Shown: positions 43,526-53,252, counted from the stretch's first letter. The stretch: 64,000 nucleotides of DNA from TMP-86 sp039807285 (GCA_044226785.1 JBGAGK010000001.1:124001-188000), one strand, 5' to 3'. A program made the numbers and translations. Notes: generated by a model not told the origin, from the letters alone.

Positions 43526-44886
43526 CAATCCTCGCCCAGCTGCCTGAAATCCACGCCCAGGGCACGAAGCTTGCGGTACAGGTGGGTGCGCTCCATCCCC
43601 ACACGCTTGGCGAGCTGGCCGACCTTGCCGTTGCACAGCTGCAACTGCTGCTGCAGGTAGGCACGTTCGAAATGCTCTCGTGCCTCGCGCAGCGGCAGTG
43701 CCAGCAGATCCTGCTTCACCAGCGGCTCGTTCACCGGTGCCTGCACGGCCAGTTCGCGCTCGATCTCGTCCAGCCGGATCTCCTCGTTGCCGCCGAGGAC
43801 CAGGAGCCGCTGCACCAGGTTCTTCAGCTCCCCGACGTTGCCAGGCCAGGGATAGTTGCGCAGGCGGTTCTGTGCGGCCACGCTGAAACGCCGCAGCGGC
43901 AGGTGCTGGTCATCGACCAGGCGATCCACGTAGTAGCGCAGCAGATCGGGGACATCCTCGGCAAACTCCCGCAGGGGCGGAACCCGCAACTTGATCACGT
44001 CGAGATGGGCGATGAGATCCCGCCTCACCGGCGGAGCGCCATTGTGCTGATCGAACCCCGGCTGTGCCGAGGCGATCCATCGTACATCGAGCGCAATCCG
44101 CTGGTGCCCTCCGACGCGCATGAATCCACCCTGTTCGATGGCGCCCACGATCAGCCGCTGTGATTCGGCACTCAGATCCTCGAGCGAATTCACGAATATC
44201 GAGCCGCCATTGGCCTGTTCCAGCAGTCCCGCATCGATGCGCCCCTCGCGTTCGGCGCCAAAGAGCACGACCGCCGGATCCGGGACCAGGCTTGCCGGAA
44301 TGATGGATACGAACGGCTTGAGTGAACGCGGACCCAGCGAGTGCAGATAGCGCGCATAGGCTTCGCGGCCGGTGCCCAGTTCCCCGACCAGAAGCACCGG
44401 AGAGTTGCTGGACGCTGCCTGCTGGATCTGCTCGCGCAGCATGAGGGTGGTCCTGCTCTTGCCAATAGGCGCCACCAGCGGTGTGTTCGTGCCCCGGCCC
44501 GATTGACGTTTGCGCCGACCGGATTCCAGCGCCTTTTCCACCGTGCGCAGGAGCTTGGTCAGTGACAGCGGCTTTTCCACGAAATCGAACGCGCCCAGGC
44601 GCGTGGCTTCGACGGCTGTCTCGACCGTGCCATGACCGGACATCATCACCACCGGGCACTCGTCACCGTGATGTCCCGACCACTCCCGCAACAGCGTGAT
44701 GCCGTCGACATCCGGCATCCAGATATCGAGCAGTACCAGATCAGGCCCATGGATGGTGCGCTTTTCGCGTGCCTCTGCACCATCTGCCGCCACTTCGACT
44801 TCGTAGCCCTCCTCGGAGAGGATCTCTTTCAACAGGCCACGAATGTCCGATTCGTCGTCGATAACCAGGATTCTGCCAGCGCTCAT
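43525..44886 (-). CDS. ntrX: NtrX-type response regulator with degenerate AAA+ domain
   Basis: Response regulator of 453 residues. The receiver domain has the acidic pocket and phosphoacceptor Asp54 (LVLLDIWMPD), and the C-terminal Fis-type HTH is intact (LAKRVGMERTHLYRKLRALG). The central AAA+ domain is damaged. Walker A reads GELGTGRE (168-175) with Arg174 in place of the ATP-binding Lys, Walker B reads GGSIFVNSLEDL with the usual Asp-Glu replaced by Asn-Ser, and the GAFTGA loop that touches sigma-54 is absent (LFGAEREG instead). It therefore probably acts as a plain DNA-binding regulator, not a sigma-54 activator. It overlaps ntrY as ATGA, its cognate kinase. Confidence 0.88.
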   Translation of the reverse strand: MSAGRILVIDDESDIRGLLKEILSEEGYEVEVAADGAEAREKRTIHGPDLVLLDIWMPDVDGITLLREWSGHHGDECPVVMMSGHGTVETAVEATRLGAFDFVEKPLSLTKLLRTVEKALESGRRKRQSGRGTNTPLVAPIGKSRTTLMLREQIQQAASSNSPVLLVGELGTGREAYARYLHSLGPRSLKPFVSIIPASLVPDPAVVLFGAEREGRIDAGLLEQANGGSIFVNSLEDLSAESQRLIVGAIEQGGFMRVGGHQRIALDVRWIASAQPGFDQHNGAPPVRRDLIAHLDVIKLRVPPLREFAEDVPDLLRYYVDRLVDDQHLPLRRFSVAAQNRLRNYPWPGNVGELKNLVQRLLVLGGNEEIRLDEIERELAVQAPVNEPLVKQDLLALPLREAREHFERAYLQQQLQLCNGKVGQLAKRVGMERTHLYRKLRALGVDFRQLGED

Positions 44887-47150
44887 GCCCGTTCTCTCCT
44901 CAGTTCACCCTTTCGCGCCACGCGCGCCAGCGGGCCACGCGAACTCTCGCCCAGCGGCAGCAGGATGCGGACCCTGGCGCCTCCGGACTGCAGGTTTTCC
45001 GCTTCGATCCGCCCACCATGCTCCTCGACGATCTTCTTGACGATGGCCAGGCCCAGGCCCGTGCCCTTGGGTTTGCTGGTGACATAGGGCTCGAACACCG
45101 AGCCCATGAGCTCGCGCTGGAACCCGGGACCGTTGTCCGATACCAGCAACGCGACATGAGCCTGCCCGGCATCCTCCGCGACGTGAGTCTCAATATCAAT
45201 ACGTGCTTCACGTGCATCCACCCGGCCTTCCAGTGCCTCCAGCGAATTCGTGAGCAGATTGTTGAGGATCTGACGGACGCGCATGCGGTCCGCAGCCACA
45301 TCGGGCAGATGCTCATCCAGATCCAGCCTGATCAGCACAGTGCCCGCATGAACCCTGTACAGATCGACCGCCTCCCGCACCAGCTGGTTCAGGTCGAATC
45401 GCGAGACGTGCATGTCGGGCGCACGCGCATATTCGCTGAAGGCATTGACCATCTGCTTCATGGCATCCACCTGCGCCACGATGGTGGTGGTGGCTCGCTC
45501 CAGGACCTGGGCATCCTGGGGATTCATGTTCGCCAGGAACTTGCGCCGCATGCGCTCGGCGGACAGCTGGATGGGTGTGAGCGGGTTCTTGATCTCGTGC
45601 GCCAGCCTCCTGGCCACTTCGCCCCAGGCCGCGTCGCGTTGCGCCTGCAGGAGCGCGGTGATGTCATCGAACACCAGCACCATTCCGGGCACTCCGCCCG
45701 CATCACTCGGCACGGCGGTGCAGGCACACATCAGCACACGCTTGCCGGACTCGGACTTCAACTCGATCTGCTCGCGCCAATCCATCTCGCCCCGCCTCAG
45801 CCGCTCCTCGACCGTGACCAGGAACTGTCTGAACAGCGCGCTGCCGCTTCCGGCATCGGCCAGCGGTCGCCCTGCCGCAGCATCGAGATCCACTCCCAGG
45901 ATCGCGCCCGCCGCCTGATTGGCCGTACGCACGGTGAAATCCGGCTGCAATGCGATGACTCCCGTGGAAAGGCGCGCCAGGATCACCGCCAGGTTCGCGC
46001 GCTCGGATTCCACGGCCTGCTGGCTGCGAAGGGTCTCCTCGCGCGCCCGCGCCAGCCGCTTGGTCATGTCGTTGAAGGAAATGACCAGATGCCCGAGTTC
46101 ATCGCGCGAAGGCAGCGGCAGGCGGGTGTCGTAGTCGCCCTTGGCCACCGCGCGGGTACCGGCGATCAGGTCCTGCACCGGCTTGACCAGCCGCTGCGCC
46201 GTGAAAAACGCACCGTAAACTGCGGCGATCAGCGACATCAGCACCACGAAGGTCAGGATCAGTGCCAGTGTGGATTTCAGCGGCTGGCGCAGCTGCACCA
46301 GGTTCGCGTACTGGGTGTAGGAACGCTGCACGGTGTCCGCCAGCTGGGAAAGCTGCTGCGGCACCGGAAACACGGCAATCAGCACCCGTGATCCCGGATT
46401 GTTCTCGGCATCGAGCAGGGCCGCCGCCCGCACCACGTACCCGCCGCCCGCGCCAGTGTCCATGCTCACATAGGGCCGGCCCCGCCGGACCTGCGAGATC
46501 ATCTCCTCCGGCGCGGGAAGGGGAACGACGTCCATCGGACGATCCGAACTCGTGGCCAGGATGCGCATCTGCGGACCGATCACCGAAAATTCGAGCGCCC
46601 CGGTGCCGCGGCGCTCACGGTCCAGCGTGCCGATCAGATCGATGGGCGGCAGGTCGGCCAGTTCGCGCGCCACACCCTGGGTGCGCTGCAGGAACTCGCG
46701 CACACGCAGATCAAGCGCCGCACGCGACAGTTCGCGCGTATCGGAAAGCCCCTGGCTCACCTCGAGTTCGAACCAGCTGTCGATGCCCCGGTTCACGAAC
46801 TGCAGCGCAAAATAGTACACGACCAGGATGGGCCCCACCGCGAGCACACTGAACACGCCGACGGTCCGCGCAGTCAGGCGCGAACCGGGCACATGTCGCC
46901 GGTACTCCCGCACCAGCTGGAACAGCTTGCCTGTCAGCAGCACGAACAGCGTGATCAGCCCGGTGATGTTGATCAGCAGTATCCACGGCAGCCAGCGGTC
47001 GAAATCGGTGGAATTCTGCGCAGCATGCGCCAGCAGCAACAGCGCACCCAGCCACAGCGCCAGCGCAGCAGCGCCGAGCGCGGTGGAACCGTATCTGCGC
47101 GCAAGAATCGAGACCCTGCGGCCTAGTCTTGCAGTGTCCACGTGTACCAC
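44883..47150 (-). CDS. ntrY: NtrY-type sensor histidine kinase
   Basis: Membrane kinase of 755 residues. Three or four N-terminal helices are followed by a periplasmic-like region, a HAMP domain (about 290-345), a PAS domain (about 370-480), a dimerisation/phosphoacceptor domain with the His in RLAHEIKNPLTPIQ and a catalytic domain with SDNGPGF and KGTGLGLAIVKKI. NtrYX pairs respond to nitrogen, redox or envelope conditions in different bacteria. The start is GTG at 47150, 28 bases inside the upstream DUF4390 gene; GTG at 47141 is an alternative. It belongs to the fmt-rsmB-DUF4390-ntrYX operon. Confidence 0.92.
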   Translation of the reverse strand: MVHVDTARLGRRVSILARRYGSTALGAAALALWLGALLLLAHAAQNSTDFDRWLPWILLINITGLITLFVLLTGKLFQLVREYRRHVPGSRLTARTVGVFSVLAVGPILVVYYFALQFVNRGIDSWFELEVSQGLSDTRELSRAALDLRVREFLQRTQGVARELADLPPIDLIGTLDRERRGTGALEFSVIGPQMRILATSSDRPMDVVPLPAPEEMISQVRRGRPYVSMDTGAGGGYVVRAAALLDAENNPGSRVLIAVFPVPQQLSQLADTVQRSYTQYANLVQLRQPLKSTLALILTFVVLMSLIAAVYGAFFTAQRLVKPVQDLIAGTRAVAKGDYDTRLPLPSRDELGHLVISFNDMTKRLARAREETLRSQQAVESERANLAVILARLSTGVIALQPDFTVRTANQAAGAILGVDLDAAAGRPLADAGSGSALFRQFLVTVEERLRRGEMDWREQIELKSESGKRVLMCACTAVPSDAGGVPGMVLVFDDITALLQAQRDAAWGEVARRLAHEIKNPLTPIQLSAERMRRKFLANMNPQDAQVLERATTTIVAQVDAMKQMVNAFSEYARAPDMHVSRFDLNQLVREAVDLYRVHAGTVLIRLDLDEHLPDVAADRMRVRQILNNLLTNSLEALEGRVDAREARIDIETHVAEDAGQAHVALLVSDNGPGFQRELMGSVFEPYVTSKPKGTGLGLAIVKKIVEEHGGRIEAENLQSGGARVRILLPLGESSRGPLARVARKGELRRERA

Positions 47151-47722
47151 TCGGATTCGCGATGCCAGTCGTCGACCCAGAACATCAGGATGCGCATGGT
47201 CAGCGGCACGGTGCCGTAGTCGATCCTGGCGCGCACGTTGGCCTCGTAGTGCCGGCCCGATTCGATGAAGTTCCGGTCCAGCACGGGAACGTCGCGGATG
47301 ATCGAGAGGCGTGCCAGCGCCTCGTCCGGTGTCTCAAAGCTTTCCTGTTCGCCGCTGTTGATGTTGCGCAGCACGTAGCGGGCACTGACGGCGTTGTATT
47401 GCAGGTGATAGCGCTGGACCAGTTCGGCCACGGTTGCATTGGGCAGCAGTCGCCTGCCCCGCTCGATCGTCAGTTCCAGCTGCAGCGAGAGCGGTACGCC
47501 ATCGGCCAGTCCCTGCCGGACCACGGGCGTGATCGGCAGAACCAGCCTCGCATTGAGGTGATACACGCCTTCCCGCAGGGCCAGGTCCGCCGAGCGCACT
47601 TCGAACCGCCCTCCCAGGCCATCGGCATGCGCCGGCACGAGGACGAACAGCGCCAGCAGCACCGCAAGCCAGGTGGCGGACCATGAAGTGTGAGCCGGAT
47701 TGACAGGGGATCGGGCGTTCAT
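47123..47722 (-). CDS. DUF4390 domain-containing exported protein
   Basis: Protein of 199 residues with a signal peptide (about residues 10-33, ending AHA) and a beta-rich mature part. The FEVRSADLALREGVYHLNARL start and the VDDWHRESEWYTWTL end are landmarks of DUF4390. The function is unknown, but the gene is regularly found between rsmB and ntrYX in gamma- and betaproteobacteria, suggesting a link to the sensor kinase, perhaps as a periplasmic partner. The ATG at 47722 overlaps the rsmB stop as ATGA, and the 3' end overlaps the ntrY start by 28 bases. Confidence 0.88.
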   Translation of the reverse strand: MNARSPVNPAHTSWSATWLAVLLALFVLVPAHADGLGGRFEVRSADLALREGVYHLNARLVLPITPVVRQGLADGVPLSLQLELTIERGRRLLPNATVAELVQRYHLQYNAVSARYVLRNINSGEQESFETPDEALARLSIIRDVPVLDRNFIESGRHYEANVRARIDYGTVPLTMRILMFWVDDWHRESEWYTWTLQD

Positions 47723-49041
47723 TTCCTTTCCAGGGCAGCATAATAGAAGCCGTCCGAACCCGCCTCCCCGGGAAGGATCTGCACACCGTACTCGTCCGTC
47801 TCGCCCCAGCCCGGCCATCCCGCCCATAGCCCCGGAGGAACAGCCATCGCCTCGGGGGTGAGATCCAGGAAAGCCCTGAGAGTGTCACGGTTCTCGCGCC
47901 GCGTCACGGTGCAGGTGGCGTAGACCAGCCTGCCCCCGGTTGCCAGCAAGCCGAACAGGGCACGAAGCAGCGTCAGCTGCTGTGCTGCGAAGCGGTCGAA
48001 ATCGCCGGGCTTGCGCCGCAGGCGGATATCCGGATGCCGACGGATCACACCCAGCGCCGAGCAGGGCGCATCCAGGAGGATTCGATCGAAACGCTGCCCA
48101 TCCCACCAATCCTGCGGTCGAGTCGCATCTGCACGCAGGATGTGCGCCTCGCAGCCCACGCGGGCCATCCCCGCCTGCATCTGCCTCACCCGGTCCTCGT
48201 TCATGTCCAGGGCCCACAGGGCCGCCAGATCCGGCTGACGCTCGTCGATCAGCGCGGTCTTGCCACCAGGGGCTGCACAAGCATCGAGCACGCGCTGACC
48301 AGGCCCGAGCGCCAGCGGAAATGCCACGCATTGGGCGGCCGCATCCTGGACCGATACCCGTCCCTCCGCAAACCCCGGAAGCTGGCCCACCTCACGTGCC
48401 TTTTCCAGCACCACGGCGTGCGGAACCTCAGGCTGGAGATGCGCCGGCATGCCGTGGCTGCGCAACTCCTCGAGATAGCCCTGGTCCGTGGACCGCCGCG
48501 CATTGACACGAAGCCACATCGGCGCCTTGCGGTCGCTGGCGGCCAGTATCTGGGTCCAGCGCACCGGCCAGTCGGCGCGGATCCGCTGCGCGAGCCAGTC
48601 GGGAAACGCATGGCGCACCGCCGGATTCCGCGCAAGTTCCAGATCCAGCACCAGCCTTTCGCGAAGATAGCGTCGCAGCACTGCGTTCACGAGGCCGGTG
48701 AGCTTGTGCAGGTGCAGCTCGCGCGCCGCTTCCACTGCCGCATCCACCACCGCATATTGCGGAGTGTTCGCGTCCTCGAGTTCGAACAACGCCACCGAGA
48801 GCAGGGCGCGGGGCAGATGTGCCGACGCCGGCAGCGGCTGCTTGAGCAGGCGCTGCAGCAAGGCCTCATGCCGGAAATAGCCGCGCACGGCACCATAAGC
48901 CAGCGATTGCACACTGGCATGCCGCTCCGCCGGCACCGCATCCAGCATCTGTTCCAGCGCCACATCGAGCGTGACGTCCTGCTCGAGCACGGCGGCCAGG
49001 GTGCGCGCCGCCAGGGCGCGGGCAGACTGGGCGCGACTCAT
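47719..49041 (-). CDS. rsmB: 16S rRNA (cytosine(967)-C(5))-methyltransferase
   Basis: SAM-dependent RNA methyltransferase of 440 residues. An NusB-like N-terminal helical domain (about 1-140) precedes the methyltransferase domain with LDACAAPGGKTALI (SAM binding), the LLDAPCSALGVIRR motif carrying one of the two conserved cysteines and YATCTVTRREN carrying the other. RsmB adds m5C at position 967 of 16S rRNA. The start is ATG at 49041, overlapping the fmt stop (ATGA). Length and motifs match the family. Confidence 0.95.
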   Translation of the reverse strand: MSRAQSARALAARTLAAVLEQDVTLDVALEQMLDAVPAERHASVQSLAYGAVRGYFRHEALLQRLLKQPLPASAHLPRALLSVALFELEDANTPQYAVVDAAVEAARELHLHKLTGLVNAVLRRYLRERLVLDLELARNPAVRHAFPDWLAQRIRADWPVRWTQILAASDRKAPMWLRVNARRSTDQGYLEELRSHGMPAHLQPEVPHAVVLEKAREVGQLPGFAEGRVSVQDAAAQCVAFPLALGPGQRVLDACAAPGGKTALIDERQPDLAALWALDMNEDRVRQMQAGMARVGCEAHILRADATRPQDWWDGQRFDRILLDAPCSALGVIRRHPDIRLRRKPGDFDRFAAQQLTLLRALFGLLATGGRLVYATCTVTRRENRDTLRAFLDLTPEAMAVPPGLWAGWPGWGETDEYGVQILPGEAGSDGFYYAALERK

Positions 49042-50000
49042 GCAGCACCCAGCAGGGCGCCTGCCAGCGACCGCGCACGCAACAGTTCCTCTGCACTGCT
49101 CCGGGTGCGACCCGGCAACTGCAGCTCCCCGATGCGCAACACGCCCTGTCCACAGGCCACGTCGACGCCTGCCCGGGCGTGCGCGAGCACCCGTCCCGGT
49201 TCATCGCGCACACCCTCTGCCATCAGGACCCCGGCCTGCCAGATCCGCAACTGCTGCCCGAGCCAGTGCGTCTGAGCCACCGGGCGCGGGTTGAAAGCAC
49301 GGACCTTCCGGTCGATTTCGGCGGCTGGAGCAGTCCAGCAGATTTCCGCCTCAGCCTTGTCGACCTTTGCCGCATGGGTAATGCCCTGCGATGGCTGCGG
49401 TGTCCCGACCGCCGTTCCCGCCTCGAGCTGCTCCAGCACCTCGCACATGAGACAGGCACCCAGTGACGCCAGCGTTGCCTGAAGAGAGCCGGCCGTATCC
49501 CGCACCCCGATGTCGATGGCTGCGCTGGCAAGCATGGGTCCGGTATCCAGGCCTGCTTCCATGCGCATGATGGTGATGCCCGTCTGCACATCACCGGCAA
49601 GGATCGCGCGCTGGATCGGTGCCGCGCCGCGCCAGCGCGGCAGGAGCGATGCGTGGATGTTGATGCAGCCGAGCCGGGGAAGCTGCAGCGCCTCGACCGG
49701 CAGGATCTGCCCGTAAGCCACCACCACCAGCACATCGACGTGCATCGCATCGAGAAGCCGGAGGGTTTGCGCGCTGCGAAAACTCTCGGGCTGGAGAACG
49801 GGCAAGCCCAGTGACAGCGCCCTCGCCTTCACGGGGCCGGGCGTGAGCACCCTGCCTCTGCCCGCCTTGCGGTCCGGTTGCGTGAAAACGCCAAGCACCT
49901 CATGTCGCGAAGCTGCCAGCGCCTCCAGCGCCGGCACGGCAAACGCCGGTGTCCCCGCAAAAGCGAGTCGCAACCCTGTACTCAACGAAGGAGAGGACAC
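49038..50000 (-). CDS. fmt: Methionyl-tRNA formyltransferase
   Basis: Enzyme of 320 residues that formylates initiator Met-tRNA using 10-formyl-tetrahydrofolate. The conserved block NIHASLLPRWRGAAPIQRAI holds the catalytic Asn/His, and DTGPML holds the Asp. The C-terminal tRNA-binding OB domain follows from about residue 205. The GTG at 50000 is chosen because GGAGAG lies 4 bases upstream; the family's core begins about 10 residues later (RLAFAGTP), so an internal start is possible. It is next to def, as usual for the pair that adds and later removes formyl. Confidence 0.93.
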   Translation of the reverse strand: MSSPSLSTGLRLAFAGTPAFAVPALEALAASRHEVLGVFTQPDRKAGRGRVLTPGPVKARALSLGLPVLQPESFRSAQTLRLLDAMHVDVLVVVAYGQILPVEALQLPRLGCINIHASLLPRWRGAAPIQRAILAGDVQTGITIMRMEAGLDTGPMLASAAIDIGVRDTAGSLQATLASLGACLMCEVLEQLEAGTAVGTPQPSQGITHAAKVDKAEAEICWTAPAAEIDRKVRAFNPRPVAQTHWLGQQLRIWQAGVLMAEGVRDEPGRVLAHARAGVDVACGQGVLRIGELQLPGRTRSSAEELLRARSLAGALLGAA

Positions 50001-50024
50001 GCTCTCCAGGATCCCCAGGTTGTC

Positions 50025-50564
50025 CTAGCCGACTGGAATGGGTGTACGACGATCCGCGGCGGACACACGTTGTTTTCTTTCCTTCTGCAAACGCCGCCGG
50101 ATCAGCTGGCGCTTGAGCTCGGACAGGTAATCGACGAACAGCTTTCCATCCAGATGATCGATCTCATGCTGGATGCAGACTCCCAGCAGCCCGTCAGCGG
50201 CCAGTTCGAACGGTTTGCCATCCCTGCCCAGCGCGCGGACCACGATGCTTTCGGCCCGCTCCACCTTCTCGTAGATGCCGGGCACGGACAGGCAGCCCTC
50301 CTCGCGCGGCTGGCGGCCGCTCGAGCGGATGATCTCGGGGTTGGCGAAATACATCGGCTGGTCCTTGCCTTCGCTCACGTCAATGACGATGACCCGTTGG
50401 GGCGCGTTGACCTGCGTGGCGGCCAGACCGATGCCTCGCGAGGCGTACATGGTCTCGAGCATGTCGTCCATGAGCTTACGCACCGCAGCATCGACCCGTG
50501 TGACGGGCAGGGCCTTGTTGCGCAATCGCGGATCGGGGTACTCGAGAATGGTCAGTTGGGTCAT
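50025..50564 (-). CDS. def: Peptide deformylase
   Basis: Metalloenzyme of 179 residues that removes the N-formyl group from nascent proteins. All three family motifs are intact: GIGLAATQV (43-51), EGCLSVPG with metal ligand Cys91, and QHEIDHLDG with metal ligands His133 and His137 and catalytic Glu134. The ATG at 50564 gives the normal TQLTILEYPDPRLR start; the open frame extends upstream but has no family similarity. It lies 24 bases upstream of fmt on the same strand and is divergent from the LysM lipoprotein gene. Confidence 0.95.
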   Translation of the reverse strand: MTQLTILEYPDPRLRNKALPVTRVDAAVRKLMDDMLETMYASRGIGLAATQVNAPQRVIVIDVSEGKDQPMYFANPEIIRSSGRQPREEGCLSVPGIYEKVERAESIVVRALGRDGKPFELAADGLLGVCIQHEIDHLDGKLFVDYLSELKRQLIRRRLQKERKQRVSAADRRTPIPVG

Positions 50565-50789
50565 GGACGTTATGAGAGCAAATTCGTATTTTCGGCTTCC
50601 ATTTGTTGCTAAAGTTCCGCCGTTGCTTAACTTAATACCTGCTGCGGCGACCCGACGCGAAAACCTATGGACTGCATCCTGGTAACGAGGGGCAGATGCG
50701 CAGTATACAGCCAACCCAGGATTGCACTTGCGGACCTGCGGTGGCGGCGAGGAGCAAGGCGAATGCAGCTGCAGACGATCGGGCGGATT
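50565..50789. other. Divergent regulatory region between def and the LysM lipoprotein gene
   Basis: This 225-base gap is AT-richer than its surroundings near 50575-50640. TTGCTA with TAACTT downstream at 16-base spacing (50606-50633) is a weak plus-strand promoter candidate. No terminator, riboswitch or strong operator was recognised. Confidence 0.35.
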
Positions 50790-52007
50790 ATGAGCAAACA
50801 TAAAACTCTGATTCCATTGTGTTTTGGTCTTGTGTTGGGCACGGGATGCTCCTCATGGAACCCGTTCCACAAGAAGGACACGGGGCCCGAACCGGTGCCT
50901 GTGGCGTCAACGGAAACGCAGGCCCAGGGCACGGTGGTCGGCGATGACCGCTCGGCCATGGAGGCCGCCGACGAATCGGCTCCTTCCTCCGGCACATCCC
51001 AGGCTTCCGAGGCCAGCAGCGGCCCCGCACTCGCGCCCGGTGCTCCCGACTCCTACGTGGTCAAGCGGGGCGATACCCTCTGGGGCATATCAAAGATGTT
51101 CCTCAAGGAACCGTGGTACTGGCCCGAGATCTGGCACGTCAATCCGCAGGTCCACAACCCCCACCTGATTTACCCGGGCGACACGCTGCGGCTGGTGTAC
51201 ATCGACGGGCAGCCTCATGTCACGCTCGAGCGGGGCAATGTCGTCCGGGTGGAACCGCGCGTGCGCAGTGAACCGCTGGCCGAAGCCATCCGCACCATTC
51301 CGTATGAGATCGTGGCAGCCTTCATGTCCAAACCGGCCGTCATCAGCGCCGAGGCGTACAGGAAGGCACCGTACGTCCTGGCCGCAAAGGACAAGCATGT
51401 GGTGATGGCCGATGGCAATACGATCTATGCGAGGGGTTTCCAGGAACCGGCCGAGGTAGGCACCCAGTACAACATCATGCACCTGGGCCAGAAGCTCAAG
51501 GATCCGGACAGTGGCGATGTGCTGGGCTATGACGGCATCTTCACCGCTGCGGGCAAGGTCACCCACAGGGGCGATCCCGCGTCGCTCGTGCTCACCGAAT
51601 CCGCGCGCGAGACTCTGGCTGGCGACCGGCTGTTTTCCGGCAGCGTCGATGTACCGCTGGATTTCGTACCCAGTGCACCGAAGGTCAAGGTCAACGGCCA
51701 GATCATTTCCGTCCATGACGGAGTCGAGATGATTGGCCAGTACCAGGTGGTGGTGGTCAACCGGGGCGCCCGCAACGGCCTCGTGCCGGGCAATGTGCTG
51801 GGCATCTACCGCCGCGGCGAAGTGGTTCCGGATCGTGAGAAGAACCGGATGGTGCACAATCTGACCCTGTTCGCAAAGAACGTGCGCCTGCCCGAGGAAC
51901 GCACCGGTACGTTCATGGTGTTCAAGACCTTCGATCGCATCAGCTACGGTCTGGTGATGGAAGCCAAGAGCACCATCAAGGTACTCGACAGGATCGAAAA
52001 CCCCTGA
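50790..52007 (+). CDS. LysM domain-containing lipoprotein
   Basis: Protein of 405 residues. The signal ends in the lipobox LGTGC (about Cys19), and a Ser/Ala-rich tether leads to a LysM peptidoglycan-binding domain at about 90-140 (SYVVKRGDTLWGISKMFLKE, then YPGDTLRLVY). The long C-terminal region (about 150-405) has no firmly named domain; it contains beta-rich segments such as QYQVVVVNRGARNGLVPGNV. This architecture is typical of the LysM protein encoded between def and dprA in many gammaproteobacteria, probably a cell-wall binding factor. The ATG at 50790 is chosen as the start of the signal; a longer frame begins at 50667. Confidence 0.88.
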   Translation: MSKHKTLIPLCFGLVLGTGCSSWNPFHKKDTGPEPVPVASTETQAQGTVVGDDRSAMEAADESAPSSGTSQASEASSGPALAPGAPDSYVVKRGDTLWGISKMFLKEPWYWPEIWHVNPQVHNPHLIYPGDTLRLVYIDGQPHVTLERGNVVRVEPRVRSEPLAEAIRTIPYEIVAAFMSKPAVISAEAYRKAPYVLAAKDKHVVMADGNTIYARGFQEPAEVGTQYNIMHLGQKLKDPDSGDVLGYDGIFTAAGKVTHRGDPASLVLTESARETLAGDRLFSGSVDVPLDFVPSAPKVKVNGQIISVHDGVEMIGQYQVVVVNRGARNGLVPGNVLGIYRRGEVVPDREKNRMVHNLTLFAKNVRLPEERTGTFMVFKTFDRISYGLVMEAKSTIKVLDRIENP

Positions 52008-52066
52008 CGGGGTCTCATCGCAGCGGCAAGCTTCGCTGACCCGGCCGGTCGGGCATTTCTGCATCA

Positions 52067-52091
52067 ACCCGCCGGCACAAGGACGGCGGGT
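52067..52091 (+). terminator. Terminator-like hairpin after the LysM gene
   Basis: ACCCGCCG and CGGCGGGT form a perfect 8-bp stem with a 9-base loop, 59 bases after the LysM gene stop and before dprA. No T-run follows, so intrinsic termination is uncertain. Confidence 0.4.
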
Positions 52092-52121
52092 CGTTCCCGG
52101 GTTGCGCTATGCTGATCGCGC

Positions 52122-53252
52122 ATGGAGATCACGGATGATCTGGCCGCATGGGTGAGACTGGCGAACACCCCTGGTCTTCAGACCCGTACATTGCAACTGC
52201 TCCTGTCCGATGCCGGCAGTGCAGGCGCGGTGCTTCGCATGCCGGCGCGTGCCCTGGCTGCCGCCGGAGTGGGTGATGCCGCACGGTCACATCTTTCCAG
52301 GCGCACCGGCCTGCGGACGGAAGAAGCAAGCTGGCTGCAGGTTCCGGGCCATCACCTGATCCCGTTCACCGATCCACGGTATCCACCCCTGCTGGCTGCA
52401 ACCGGGGGCGGTCCGCTGGCCCTCTACGTGAACGGTGATCCACAGCGACTGCTCGATCCGCAGCTCGCCATCGTCGGCAGCCGCAATCCCACTGCATCAG
52501 GCTGCGAGCATGCTTTCAACTTTGCCCGGCAGCTTGCAATGGCCGGGTTCACCATCACCAGTGGGCTTGCCCGGGGAATCGATGCCGCTGCCCATCGCGG
52601 CGCACTGAGTGTCCCGGGACCCACCATTGCCGTGCTCGGCACCGGCATCGACCTCATGTACCCCCGCATGCACGGCGTCCTCGCACAACAGATATGTGCC
52701 ACGGGCGCCCTGGTCAGCGAATTCCCGCTGGGCACGCCCGCCCGTGCAGCCCATTTCCCCCAACGCAACCGCCTGATTGCAGGCCTTTCCCTGGGGACCC
52801 TGGTCATCGAAGCGGCACGCCGGTCCGGCTCGCTCATCACCGCCCGGCTGGCGGGCGAGGCCGGACGGGAGGTCTTTGCATTGCCCGGTTCGATCCTCAA
52901 CCCGCTGACGCGCGGCTGTCACCAGCTGATCCGGGACGGTGCGAAGCTGGTGGAAAACACCTCTGACATATTGAGCGAACTGGATTTTTCCTCTCTGCGG
53001 GCACGGCCGGAGACCGTGCCGGACAGGCCTGGAACCGGACTCAAATCCTCCTCAAGCATGGACAAGGCACACGAAATCTTGTTAGATGCGCTCGGTTTCG
53101 AGCCGTCGGATCTGGATGTCCTGGTGCTTCGCACGGGTTTGAAGCCGGAGGAAGTGTCCTCGATGATGCTGATGATGGAACTCGAAGGCCTCGTGACAGT
53201 CGCCCCCGGCGGCCGATACACACGCAGCGCCAGGAGCCCGATAGGTGAATGA
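52122..53252 (+). CDS. dprA: DNA-processing protein DprA (Smf)
   Basis: Protein of 376 residues that loads RecA on incoming single-stranded DNA during natural transformation. The Rossmann-like core (about 85-285) shows LAIVGSRNPTASG, TSGLARGIDAAAHRGAL, AVLGTGIDLMYPRMH and FPQRNRLIAGLS, followed by a winged-helix-like C-terminal domain (about 300-376). It is the first gene of the dprA-smg-topA group that is conserved in gammaproteobacteria. The start at 52122 gives MEITDDLAAWVRL. Its stop overlaps the smg start by 8 bases. Confidence 0.95.
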   Translation: MEITDDLAAWVRLANTPGLQTRTLQLLLSDAGSAGAVLRMPARALAAAGVGDAARSHLSRRTGLRTEEASWLQVPGHHLIPFTDPRYPPLLAATGGGPLALYVNGDPQRLLDPQLAIVGSRNPTASGCEHAFNFARQLAMAGFTITSGLARGIDAAAHRGALSVPGPTIAVLGTGIDLMYPRMHGVLAQQICATGALVSEFPLGTPARAAHFPQRNRLIAGLSLGTLVIEAARRSGSLITARLAGEAGREVFALPGSILNPLTRGCHQLIRDGAKLVENTSDILSELDFSSLRARPETVPDRPGTGLKSSSSMDKAHEILLDALGFEPSDLDVLVLRTGLKPEEVSSMMLMMELEGLVTVAPGGRYTRSARSPIGE

